This document shows, in pieces, positions 37,013-45,090 of a stretch of 62,516 nt of DNA. The notes under the pieces are model-generated. The model was not told where the DNA came from. It searched no databases and worked only from the letters and a program-made list of their open reading frames with translations. The translations under genes were made by a program, and so were the position numbers. Numbering within the stretch: position 1 is the first letter of the stretch; each line of letters begins with the position of its first letter. This DNA is from an uncultured Clostridia bacterium (GTDB lineage: Bacteria; Bacillota; Clostridia; Christensenellales; UBA1242). The stretch is taken from positions 1-62,516 of the forward strand of contig CALVJJ010000006.1 of the NCBI GenBank assembly GCA_944332185.1, given 5' to 3'.

Positions 37013-37068
37013 AGTAGTGCAAAAGAAACTTTTGCACACTCTATTTGTCATATACTATAAGGGAAATA

Positions 37069-37524
37069 ATGATGAAAACGGTTGCAACAAACAAAAAAGC
37101 CTATCATAATTATTTTGTCTTAAAAACCTATGAGGCAGGCATTGTTTTGGAAGGGAGTGAGGTAAAATCTATCAGACAAGGACAAATTAGTCTAGCAGAT
37201 AGTTTTGTGACCATCAGTAAGAATGATGAAGTGTTTGTGAAGAACATGTATATCAAACCTTATGATAAAACATCTTCTTTTGTACCAGATGCAAGAAGGA
37301 ATAGAAAGCTATTGCTTCATAAAAGTGAAATTCGTAAACTTCATGCAAAGGTACAAGAAAAAGGATTGACACTCATGGTTCTGTCTGTCTATTTTGATAC
37401 CAAACATGTCAAAGTAGAATTGGCTCTTTGCCAAGGAAAACATACTTACGACAAGAAAAAGGTGCTAGCTGAAAGAGACAAATTAAGAGATATGCAAAGG
37501 GAAATAAAAAATTATCCACAGTAG
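37069..37524 (+). CDS. smpB: SsrA-binding protein SmpB
   Basis: 151 residues from the first of two adjacent ATGs (37069/37072) with AAGGG upstream; a TTG further up is not needed. Motifs: NKKAYHNYFVLKTYEAGIVLEGSEVKSIRQG, and the C-terminal basic tail with KKKVLAERDKLRD. SmpB brings tmRNA to stalled ribosomes and mimics the codon-anticodon end. The tmRNA gene starts 8 bases after its stop, so both are probably co-transcribed. Confidence 0.97.
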   Translation: MMKTVATNKKAYHNYFVLKTYEAGIVLEGSEVKSIRQGQISLADSFVTISKNDEVFVKNMYIKPYDKTSSFVPDARRNRKLLLHKSEIRKLHAKVQEKGLTLMVLSVYFDTKHVKVELALCQGKHTYDKKKVLAERDKLRDMQREIKNYPQ

Positions 37525-37532
37525 AATGTTTC

Positions 37533-37883
37533 GGGGACGAAATGGTTTCGACAATCAAGTGACTGCGAGATTAAGCATGTTGTAGAGGCGTCTACACTAA
37601 ATTACGCGAACTTAAACTTAAATGCAGAAAAACAACCTGCTTTACTTGCTGCCTAGTTATGGCGCAGTAGTCAAATGTATGTCCAACGAATATATTTGAC
37701 TTTAGGTAGTTGGCTCCTTAGTTATATGGTTTCTCTAACATATTGCTAAGTATCTTTAGGGAAGGGTGCTAGAATATTTTGTTTTACCTAGTTTTAGTAC
37801 TCTACAAAAGGTAAAACTAAACATGTAGAAAGATCTTTGAGGTTCTTTTTTGGACACGGGTTCAACTCCCGTCGTCTCCACCA
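37533..37883 (+). ncRNA. ssrA: Transfer-messenger RNA (tmRNA)
   Basis: 351 bases. The 5' end GGGGACG pairs with CGTCTCC before the encoded ACCA, and the T-arm GGTTCAACTCCCG-like sequence is at the 3' end; the 5' part has the conserved GAAATGGTTTCGACA. Reading from the resume codon GCG (37606) gives the tag ANLNLNAEKQPALLAA followed by TAG (37654-37656). The end LLAA is a slight variant of the common ALAA degron. Single-piece form, located directly after smpB. Confidence 0.95.
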
Positions 37884-37906
37884 TTACGAAATTTTTGGAG
37901 GGAATT

Positions 37907-39241
37907 ATGAATTTGTCACAATTAGTATTGAGTATTAGTGCATTATCTGTATTTATGGACGTGATTGGAATACTAGCCATTATTGGTTTGGGATCATTTT
38001 TAATCATATTGGTTGCTGATCTTATCATATCTATATTTGATAAGCATGAAGGGGTGTTCTTTAACAAACAAAAAAAGGTAAAAAAAGAAAAGACTGTTGC
38101 TTATGAACCTGAAAATACAGCTGAAGAATATTTAGAACAGGAAAATAAAGTAGAAATTCTACCTTTTGAAGAAGAAACTACTGTCACAACGGTAGACGAT
38201 CATAAAGCACAAGAAGAAAAAGCACTTATCGAAAATACTGTCGTAGAACATGTAGAACAAGTTTCTGAAGGTAAGACTTTTGAAGAAGTTTTACACGAAG
38301 CAGCAGAAATTGTGGCAAAGGAAGAACAGGCAAATCAACCACAAATTGCAGTAAAAGCGATTGAACAAGTTGTGGAAACACCAGTTGAAGAACCAAAAGA
38401 AGAAAAAGAAGTTGTAGAAGAGAAATTAGAAGTCGTAGAAGAAAAACCTGAACCAGTAGAAAAGGTAAAGGTTGTCAAAGTGGACGACTTAGCTGAAGTG
38501 AAAAAACTAAGATCTCTTCGTAAAGATATTCTTATTAAAAAGCAATCTGCTATGGTCATGGATAAAGAACATGATAGAATTGCCAAAGAATACGAAGAAA
38601 AACTGAATGAAAAACAAAAAGAACTTGAAGAATTACAAAATTACAAGAAAAGAGTACAAAAAAATAGAGCAAATATTATTCAAGTACGTAATGAATCTTT
38701 AAAGAAAAACAATCAACTAATTGAAGAAAAAGAACAACTAAAAAAAGAAGTAGAAAATTTTAAAAAACGTACTAGAGATGATGGAAAACCTTACTTTACA
38801 AAAGAATACTATATTGCAAAGTTAGAAAGATTAGAAGAAGAATTAAAAGAAAATGACAAAGAACTCAAAGACAATAAAAAAGAATTGTTGCCTTTAAGAA
38901 GAGTGAAAAAAGCGTATGATAGAGATAGCGATCGAGTCAGACGTAAAGAAGTCATGGTAGCAAGACAAAGAACAGCTGTGTATGGAGTCAATTCTACTAA
39001 TAATGTAGATCCAGCTAAAAAGGAAAAATTGGATCAAGAAGTAAAATTGTTAAAGGAATTAAAAGACAGTGTTGCTAGTTGTGAACAAGTCTTGCAAGAA
39101 AACAAAGATCGTATTCCAGTATTAGAAAAAACCAACAAAATTTTGACAAAACATCAAGAAAAATTGGAAAGTGATATTGAAAGTACAAAAGAAGCAATTC
39201 TTTGGTATGTGAATAATGCTGGAAAAAAAGAAACGAAATAA
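37907..39241 (+). CDS. Membrane-anchored coiled-coil protein, unknown
   Basis: 444 residues from the ATG behind TTGGAGGG; an apparent longer frame runs into tmRNA and is rejected. A hydrophobic helix at about residues 13-41 is followed by an acidic, Glu/Val/Pro-rich stretch (repeats of VVEEKxE, about 80-200) and then about 230 residues of Lys/Glu/Leu heptads (EEKLNEKQKELEELQNYKKRVQKN and similar), a strong coiled coil interrupted near GVNSTNN. The topology resembles cytoplasmic cytoskeletal or division-associated anchors such as EzrA-like proteins, but no family motif is present. It has no evident promoter and may be read from the ssrA unit. Confidence 0.75.
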   Translation: MNLSQLVLSISALSVFMDVIGILAIIGLGSFLIILVADLIISIFDKHEGVFFNKQKKVKKEKTVAYEPENTAEEYLEQENKVEILPFEEETTVTTVDDHKAQEEKALIENTVVEHVEQVSEGKTFEEVLHEAAEIVAKEEQANQPQIAVKAIEQVVETPVEEPKEEKEVVEEKLEVVEEKPEPVEKVKVVKVDDLAEVKKLRSLRKDILIKKQSAMVMDKEHDRIAKEYEEKLNEKQKELEELQNYKKRVQKNRANIIQVRNESLKKNNQLIEEKEQLKKEVENFKKRTRDDGKPYFTKEYYIAKLERLEEELKENDKELKDNKKELLPLRRVKKAYDRDSDRVRRKEVMVARQRTAVYGVNSTNNVDPAKKEKLDQEVKLLKELKDSVASCEQVLQENKDRIPVLEKTNKILTKHQEKLESDIESTKEAILWYVNNAGKKETK

Positions 39242-39250
39242 TAACAAAGG

Positions 39251-39280
39251 AGAATTGATAAGTATGTCAATTCTTTTTTT
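39251..39280 (+). terminator. Terminator after the coiled-coil gene
   Basis: AGAATTGA (39251-39258) pairs with TCAATTCT (39267-39274), followed by six more T. Confidence 0.83.
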
Positions 39281-39286
39281 ATATTG

Positions 39287-39315
39287 TTGGTAAAATGTTT
39301 AGAATGTGTTACAAT
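39287..39315 (+). promoter_or_regulatory. Promoter of the patatin-hydrolase pair
   Basis: TTGGTA (39287-39292), 17-base spacer, TACAAT (39310-39315). Confidence 0.5.
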
Positions 39316-39332
39316 AAGAAAAGAGGTATACT

Positions 39333-40148
39333 ATGTTTTTTAAAAAGAAAAAAGTAGGGCTTGTTTTAAGTGGTGGTGCGACAAGAGGACTATCTTATAT
39401 TGGGGTATTCCAAGCCTTACAAGAACATCATATTCCCATTGATTTTGTAGCAGGTACTAGTGCAGGAGCACTAGCTGGAGCCTTTTTTTGTGCAGGAATT
39501 AGTCCTGAAAAAATGACAGAAATAGCAAAATCTATTACAGTAAGAAGCATCAAAACAGGCATACTATCCATCTTACCAAGCAAAACAGATGGAATACAAA
39601 ACATAGTGCGTTCGCATATTGGAGATATTGATATTAAGGAATTAAAGATTCCTTACTGTGCTGTTGCTACTGATATGAAAAAGGGAGAAGAAGTTGATTT
39701 TTTTAAAGGGGAATTAGCACCGATTGTAGCTGGAAGTTGTTGTGTCCCGGGATATTTTTCTGCTGTTGAATATGAAGATTATATTTTGATGGACGGTGGG
39801 TTGCAAAATACGATTCCTTCTCGTATTGCAAGAGAAGTAGGTTGTGATGTGGTCATTGCAATAGATATCAATTCCACAAGAGGTGGGGGAACACAAAGTA
39901 CCAAGTTACTAGATTGCCTAAAGGCATCTATTGGAATCATTTTGAAAACCAATGCGAGAGAAGGCTACCGATATGCTGACCTTGTCATACAACCAGATCT
40001 AAAAAAATTCCGGGCGACAAAGCTGGACGGATTAGAAGAAATGATTGCAGAAGGGTATCGGGCAACAATAGAAAAAATGCCACAAATTAAAGACTTAATT
40101 GGACGATATACATTAAAAAGTTATGAAAGGAAAACAAAAGAAGAATAA
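39333..40148 (+). CDS. Patatin-like phospholipase / serine hydrolase (RssA/YlbK type)
   Basis: 271 residues. The oxyanion loop GLVLSGGATRG, the nucleophile elbow GTSAG and the catalytic Asp in DGGLQN are all present, giving a complete Ser-Asp dyad. There is no signal peptide, so it acts in the cytoplasm or at the inner membrane face, probably on phospholipids or lysophospholipids. GAGG lies before the ATG. The end overlaps the next gene by 26 bases, so the two are translationally coupled. Confidence 0.9.
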   Translation: MFFKKKKVGLVLSGGATRGLSYIGVFQALQEHHIPIDFVAGTSAGALAGAFFCAGISPEKMTEIAKSITVRSIKTGILSILPSKTDGIQNIVRSHIGDIDIKELKIPYCAVATDMKKGEEVDFFKGELAPIVAGSCCVPGYFSAVEYEDYILMDGGLQNTIPSRIAREVGCDVVIAIDINSTRGGGTQSTKLLDCLKASIGIILKTNAREGYRYADLVIQPDLKKFRATKLDGLEEMIAEGYRATIEKMPQIKDLIGRYTLKSYERKTKEE

Positions 40149-41268
40149 GGTGAATGAAAAGACAATACAGCAAGAAAAACCATGGTATTTTCGATTGCTA
40201 TTGCCATGTTGTTTTTGTGTGATACTGGTTATTAGTTTATGTTTTTCTTCATCTATAGAAAGAATATTAAAATTACAACCCAATCTGTCTATTTTAAAGA
40301 ATCAAGATCTAGAAATACATTTTATAGATGTAGGACAAGGTGATGCGATAGCCATTCGGTTTCCCAACGACAAAACCATGTTAGTAGATACTGGGCCACA
40401 AGAAGCCAATGCTATGCTTGGAACTTATCTTAATCAAGTGTTTTTTAAGGGGAAAGATCGGGCCTTTGAGTATCTTTATATCACACATTCCGATTTGGAT
40501 CATAGTGGTAATTTGGCATGGATTCTTCAAAACTATGAAGTCAAGCACGTGATTCGCCCAAGAATTTCAATAGAAGGGGAGAATATAGACAATACCATTG
40601 TCACAACAGAACAAAGCTACATAGAAGCCACACACTATGCCACAGAGCATCATATTTCTATAGATATGACGTATGTAGGAGATTGTCGTACCATAGGCAA
40701 TGTGTCAGTTCGTACCATTGGACCTACAACTACTTATACAACTACTAATGCGATGAGTACCGTGTTACTGATTGAATATAATGGGAACAAAATTTTACTT
40801 GCAGGCGATGCCGAGTATGAACAATTAAAAGATGCATTAAAAGGATATCCAGATATAAAACATGTCCAGTTATTCAAAATTGGACATCATGGGAGTAAAA
40901 CATCTCTACAGAATGAAGAGCAAACAGAAAATATTTTTGACACCATCAAAGTAGATTATGCTGTCATTTCAGTAGGGCGTAATAGCTATGGACACCCAAG
41001 CGTAGAAACCTTACAAGCACTATCTCAATATCAAGTAAATTCTGCTGATACATTGCTAGATCATACCATGATGACGATACAAGATGGTAATATTGTGGCT
41101 TCGATTATGCATGATATCAAATTGTATGCAGTAGGAAAAACAGATGACTATGCTTATGTATCATATTGGGTAATTGTAGTAGTCATCATCAGTATTATTC
41201 TAGTCATAACCTTTGTCCCAGAAGGGTACAGAAGGAAGTATAGAAAGTCCAAAAATCAAAAAATTTAA
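40123..41268 (+). CDS. Membrane-anchored metallo-beta-lactamase-fold hydrolase, ComEC C-terminal type
   Basis: 381 residues from an ATG without a good ribosome site; a GTG at 40150 with AGAAG upstream is a plausible alternative. One hydrophobic helix at about 22-44, then the hydrolase domain (HFIDVGQGDAIAIRF, ITHSDLDHSGN with the HxDxDH zinc motif, LAGDAE, FKIGHHGSKTS, SVGRNSYGHPS), then a second helix near residues 345-365. The domain equals the nuclease-like C-terminal part of ComEC without the channel. With both ends in the membrane the domain should face outward. Substrate unknown; nucleic acid is the guess from ComEC. Confidence 0.85.
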   Translation: MKGKQKKNKVNEKTIQQEKPWYFRLLLPCCFCVILVISLCFSSSIERILKLQPNLSILKNQDLEIHFIDVGQGDAIAIRFPNDKTMLVDTGPQEANAMLGTYLNQVFFKGKDRAFEYLYITHSDLDHSGNLAWILQNYEVKHVIRPRISIEGENIDNTIVTTEQSYIEATHYATEHHISIDMTYVGDCRTIGNVSVRTIGPTTTYTTTNAMSTVLLIEYNGNKILLAGDAEYEQLKDALKGYPDIKHVQLFKIGHHGSKTSLQNEEQTENIFDTIKVDYAVISVGRNSYGHPSVETLQALSQYQVNSADTLLDHTMMTIQDGNIVASIMHDIKLYAVGKTDDYAYVSYWVIVVVIISIILVITFVPEGYRRKYRKSKNQKI

Positions 41269-41340
41269 AAATCATTGCCTATTTTATAGAAAATAATTGT
41301 TTTTTTTACTAATTTTTTTGTGTCAAATACGGTAAAATGG

Positions 41341-41346
41341 TATACT
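41341..41346 (+). promoter_or_regulatory. Extended -10 element before deoB
   Basis: TATACT with TGG in front; the -35 region is poor (TTGTGT at 41319-41324, 16-base spacing). Start near 41353, 11 bases before the deoB ATG and just ahead of its AAGGAG. Confidence 0.5.
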
Positions 41347-41363
41347 ACTATAAAGGAGAGATT

Positions 41364-42518
41364 ATGAAAACAATAGTAATGGTCATTGATAGTTTTGGTA
41401 TTGGCGAAATGCCAGATGCATATCAATTTGGAGATAGAGGAAGTAATACTTTCTTACATATTTTACAACACACGAATTGTAAATTACCTAATTTTGAAAA
41501 ATTAGGATTAACTTCTATAGATGGACTACCTTTGTCTTATGAGGGAGAACGCATTGGTAGTTATGGAAGAATGTTTGAAAGAACAAAGGCCAAAGATACA
41601 ACAGCAGGACATTATGAAATGATGGACATTATACAAAAACACCCAAATCCTGTTTTCCCTAATGGTTTTGATGAAAAACTCATGAAGAAAATAGAAAAAG
41701 CTACTGGTCAACAATTTATTGGCAACGAAGTGGCAAGTGGAACAGAAATCATAGCAAGGCTTGGAGAAGAACATTTGAGAACCAAAAAACCAATTATTTA
41801 TACTTCTCAAGATAGTTGTTTGCAAATTGCTTGCCATATCGATGTTTTGTCTTTGGAACAGTTGTATGATCTATGTGCCAAAATTAGAAAAGTTGCAAAA
41901 GGGAAATATGCCATCGGTAGAGTGATCGCTAGACCATTTGCAGGTAATGTTGGAGAATTTTATCGTACAGAAGATAGAAGAGATTTTGCTCTTAATCCAC
42001 CTAAAAAATCTGTTCTAGATAAACTGACAGCAAAAGGTGTCAAAACCATAGGAGTAGGGAAGATTAAAGATATCTTTGCAGGGCATGGAATTCAGGAAAG
42101 TTTTCATACAAAAAACAATACAACATCATTACAAAAAGTGGTAGAACTAGCTCATGAAAAATTCGATGGATTCGTGTTTGCAAATTTAGTAGATACTGAT
42201 ATGTTATACGGTCATAGGAATAATATTGAAGGGTATGCAAAAGCTTTGGAACAAATAGATGCAACTATTCCAACCATCATGGAAGGACTGGAAGAAGATG
42301 ATGTATTGGTTATTACGGCTGATCATGGTTGTGATCCTAGTACACCAAGTACGGATCATAGTAGAGAATATGTGCCAATCCTAGTCTGTGGTCCAAAAAT
42401 CAAAGCAGGCATCAATCTTCATACATTGTACGGATTCAATCAATTAGGAAAATCTATTCTAGATAGACATGGAGTCAAAAAATACAAATATTCCCTCTTT
42501 AAAAAATTAGAAAAATAA
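41364..42518 (+). CDS. deoB: Phosphopentomutase
   Basis: 384 residues from the ATG behind AAAGGAGAG; a start nine codons earlier overlaps the -10 box. Alkaline-phosphatase superfamily: MVIDSFGIGEMPDA with metal-binding Asp, TTAGHYEMM with the phosphorylated Thr region, and the C-terminal NLVDTDMLYGHRN, ITADHGCDPSTPSTDHSREYVP metal sites. It interconverts ribose-1- and ribose-5-phosphate (and deoxyribose), feeding nucleoside sugars into the pentose pathway. The transketolase gene follows after one small gene, which fits that flow. Confidence 0.96.
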   Translation: MKTIVMVIDSFGIGEMPDAYQFGDRGSNTFLHILQHTNCKLPNFEKLGLTSIDGLPLSYEGERIGSYGRMFERTKAKDTTAGHYEMMDIIQKHPNPVFPNGFDEKLMKKIEKATGQQFIGNEVASGTEIIARLGEEHLRTKKPIIYTSQDSCLQIACHIDVLSLEQLYDLCAKIRKVAKGKYAIGRVIARPFAGNVGEFYRTEDRRDFALNPPKKSVLDKLTAKGVKTIGVGKIKDIFAGHGIQESFHTKNNTTSLQKVVELAHEKFDGFVFANLVDTDMLYGHRNNIEGYAKALEQIDATIPTIMEGLEEDDVLVITADHGCDPSTPSTDHSREYVPILVCGPKIKAGINLHTLYGFNQLGKSILDRHGVKKYKYSLFKKLEK

Positions 42519-42530
42519 TAGGAGAAATAT

Positions 42531-43025
42531 ATGAAAACCAACATTTTTCTCTTAGGATTAAATCGCAAACTCATACAATCTGTAGCATACAAATTATCAT
42601 TGTGTCTAGATATGTTTTATGCTGATGTAAACGACTTGCTACAATATGAAGTAAGCGACATTGCTCAAGTGATTGATCTTTGTGGAATTAGTTATGTAGA
42701 AAAATTGGAAAGTAAAAAAGTAAAATCAGTTGCAAGATTTGATAATACAATTTTTACAATGTCTTTTCCTACTTTTAATGCTAATAAAGAAGAAAAAAGC
42801 ATAAAAGAGAAAAGTTTAGTGGTTTTTTTAGATTTGCCACAAGCACAGTGTGAAGAGCAAGATAAAACACCTTTACACACACTAGACAATATTGTGTACA
42901 AAGATAGGAGAAAAATTTGTCAACAATATAGTGATGTAGTGGTTAGGTGTATTAGAATGGAAGAACAACATTTGGTAAAGTCCATCTTACAGGCTATTAA
43001 AAAATCCTACGGAAAAGGAAAATAA
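42531..43025 (+). CDS. Shikimate-kinase-like protein without a P-loop (probable pseudokinase)
   Basis: 164 residues with GGAG before the ATG. The layout recalls shikimate kinase: a first strand NIFLLGL, a helix, the strand-plus-acidic MFYADVNDLLQYE (compare pfiDtDxxIe), later LVVFLDLP (vvyLd), and a C-terminal DRRKICQQYSDVVVRC followed by a helix (compare R.plY..vAd). The Walker A motif GxxGxGKS is replaced by GLNRKLIQS and no second glycine-rich loop is seen, so ATP binding by the usual route is unlikely. The assignment is a by-eye inference. It lies between deoB and tkt with tight spacing, so it may be made with pentose enzymes. Confidence 0.6.
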   Translation: MKTNIFLLGLNRKLIQSVAYKLSLCLDMFYADVNDLLQYEVSDIAQVIDLCGISYVEKLESKKVKSVARFDNTIFTMSFPTFNANKEEKSIKEKSLVVFLDLPQAQCEEQDKTPLHTLDNIVYKDRRKICQQYSDVVVRCIRMEEQHLVKSILQAIKKSYGKGK

Positions 43026-43026
43026 T

Positions 43027-45024
43027 ATGAAAATAGAAGAACAAACAGTCAATGAATTGCGTGTGTTATCGAACGAGATGATTACGCATGCTGGAAGTGG
43101 TCACCCGGGTATTGCTTTAAGTGCTATGCCTATCGTTTACACGTTGTATGCAAAACATTTGCGCTATAGTACAAAAGAAGATAAACATTTTTTACGAGAT
43201 AGATTTGTCTTATCAGCAGGGCATGGCAGTGCCATGTTGTATGCTGTTTTGCATGCTATGGGGTTTGCAATTACAAAAGCAGATTTGGAGAATTTTCGCT
43301 CATTAAATGCGATTACCAGTGGACACCCAGAAATTCAGTGTCCAGGAGTAGATGACAATACCGGACCATTGGGACAAGGGGTAGCCAACGCTGTAGGTAT
43401 GGCCATTGCAGAAAAAAGGGCAGAAGCTTTGTATAATACAGAAAATTGCACCCTATTCGATCAAAAAATATATTGTTTAGTAGGTGATGGTTGCCTTATG
43501 GAAGGCATTGCCTACGAAGCATTAACACTTGCGGGAAGTTTGCAACTAAATAATTTGATTGTCTTATACGATTGCAACCAAATTACTATTGATAGTAGAA
43601 TAAGTCAAACCTTTCCAGTAGATATAAAAGCCATGATGGAAAGCATAGGTTTTGAAGTGTTTACTGTAAAGGACGGCAATGATCTTGATGAAATAGATAG
43701 AGCTATACAAAAAGCAAAACAGATGAATAAACCTAGTTTTGTACTTTGTCATACCATTATTGGATATGGATCGTTATATCAAGACAACTGTCGAATCCAT
43801 GGTACTCCATTAAAGCCAGAAGAATTGCAAAAATTATGTGAGAATTTTGGGATCAAAAAAAAGCCATTTTCTCTGTCTAGCGAAGTCAAAACCTATCTAG
43901 AAACGGTAAAAGAGGAAAGTAAAAAACGTTTTGCACCTCTTAAAGAAAAACTAGCCACCTATAAGAAAACTGAAAAAGCAAAGTATGAAAAATTGCAACA
44001 ATCTCTACTAGGACATTTAGAGGGAATAGAAAAAGTAATTGATGCTATTCCATGTCAAGAGGGAATTGCTAGCAGAGATATGAGTGGTATGGTATTGGGT
44101 GTCATTGGAAAACTATACAATACCATTGTGTGTGGGAGTGCTGATCTAAAAAATAGTACAAAATGCGAAATCACAAGTCAAAAAGCCATCACAAAAGAAG
44201 ACTTTTCTGGTCAAAATATCTTATTTGGACTACGAGAACATGCTATGGCTGGTATTGCCAATGGAATGGCTTTGTTTGATCATACTCCAATGGCTATTAG
44301 TACCTTTTTGTCTTTTGTAGACTATATGAAAGCTGCTATGCGTATGTCTTGTATGATGAATTTGCCTATTTTGTATATCTTGACACATGATAGTATTCTC
44401 GTAGGGGAAGATGGACCTACACATCAACCAGTAGAACAGTTGACAGGGCTTAGAGCTACTCCTAATCTTGATGTATGGCGACCATGCAATTTTGAAGAAG
44501 TCAAAGCGTGTTATCAATCCTTCTTTATGAAAAAATCTCCAACGTGTCTAATTGGTACAAGACAAAAATTGCCGATTGTAGATGCCGATACATCGCAAGC
44601 TTGTAAGGGTGCATATATTATCTCTAGTGAGGGGAAAGGCAACCTAGAAGGTATTATTTTGGCATCTGGTAGTGAAGTGAGTTTGGCAATAAAAGCACAA
44701 ATTGATCTTATGAAAAAAGGATATAATATAAGAGTAGTTAGTGTCCCATGTTTGGAAGTTTTCTTATCTCAACCTGAAAGTTATCAAAAGAAAATTTTAC
44801 CACCAAGAGTACAAAGTCTTTTAGCAGTAGAAGCAAGCGAAGGAAGTTCATGGTATCAAGTCGTAGGTACCTTGGGAGATGTTTTATCTATTCATCAATA
44901 TGGGAAAAGTGGAAAGGCAGAACAAGTATATAAAGACTATGGTTTTACGGTAGAAGAAGTAGAAAAGAAAATGATAAAACTCATTAAAAAAAATCATTCT
45001 AAAATATATACAATATTTGAATAA
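43027..45024 (+). CDS. tkt: Transketolase
   Basis: 665 residues in one chain, unlike the split form of some anaerobes. Domains: thiamine-diphosphate (GHPGIALSAMP, SAGHGSAMLYAVLH, GPLGQGVANAVG, GDGCLMEG), pyrimidine-binding (FGLREHAMAGIANGMA, THDSILVGEDGPTHQPVEQL) and C-terminal (ILASGSEVSLA). It exchanges two-carbon units between pentose and hexose phosphates. Start two bases after the previous gene, in one operon with deoB. Confidence 0.97.
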   Translation: MKIEEQTVNELRVLSNEMITHAGSGHPGIALSAMPIVYTLYAKHLRYSTKEDKHFLRDRFVLSAGHGSAMLYAVLHAMGFAITKADLENFRSLNAITSGHPEIQCPGVDDNTGPLGQGVANAVGMAIAEKRAEALYNTENCTLFDQKIYCLVGDGCLMEGIAYEALTLAGSLQLNNLIVLYDCNQITIDSRISQTFPVDIKAMMESIGFEVFTVKDGNDLDEIDRAIQKAKQMNKPSFVLCHTIIGYGSLYQDNCRIHGTPLKPEELQKLCENFGIKKKPFSLSSEVKTYLETVKEESKKRFAPLKEKLATYKKTEKAKYEKLQQSLLGHLEGIEKVIDAIPCQEGIASRDMSGMVLGVIGKLYNTIVCGSADLKNSTKCEITSQKAITKEDFSGQNILFGLREHAMAGIANGMALFDHTPMAISTFLSFVDYMKAAMRMSCMMNLPILYILTHDSILVGEDGPTHQPVEQLTGLRATPNLDVWRPCNFEEVKACYQSFFMKKSPTCLIGTRQKLPIVDADTSQACKGAYIISSEGKGNLEGIILASGSEVSLAIKAQIDLMKKGYNIRVVSVPCLEVFLSQPESYQKKILPPRVQSLLAVEASEGSSWYQVVGTLGDVLSIHQYGKSGKAEQVYKDYGFTVEEVEKKMIKLIKKNHSKIYTIFE

Positions 45025-45062
45025 GGGTAATTGCGATCGTATTACTAGTACTATGCAACAAT

Positions 45063-45090
45063 AAAAAAAGGCTTATCAAAGCCTTTTTTT
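45063..45090. terminator. Bidirectional terminator between tkt and the PFOR gene
   Basis: AAGGCTT/AAGCCTT stem with A-run and T-run on opposite sides; serves both converging genes. Confidence 0.87.
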
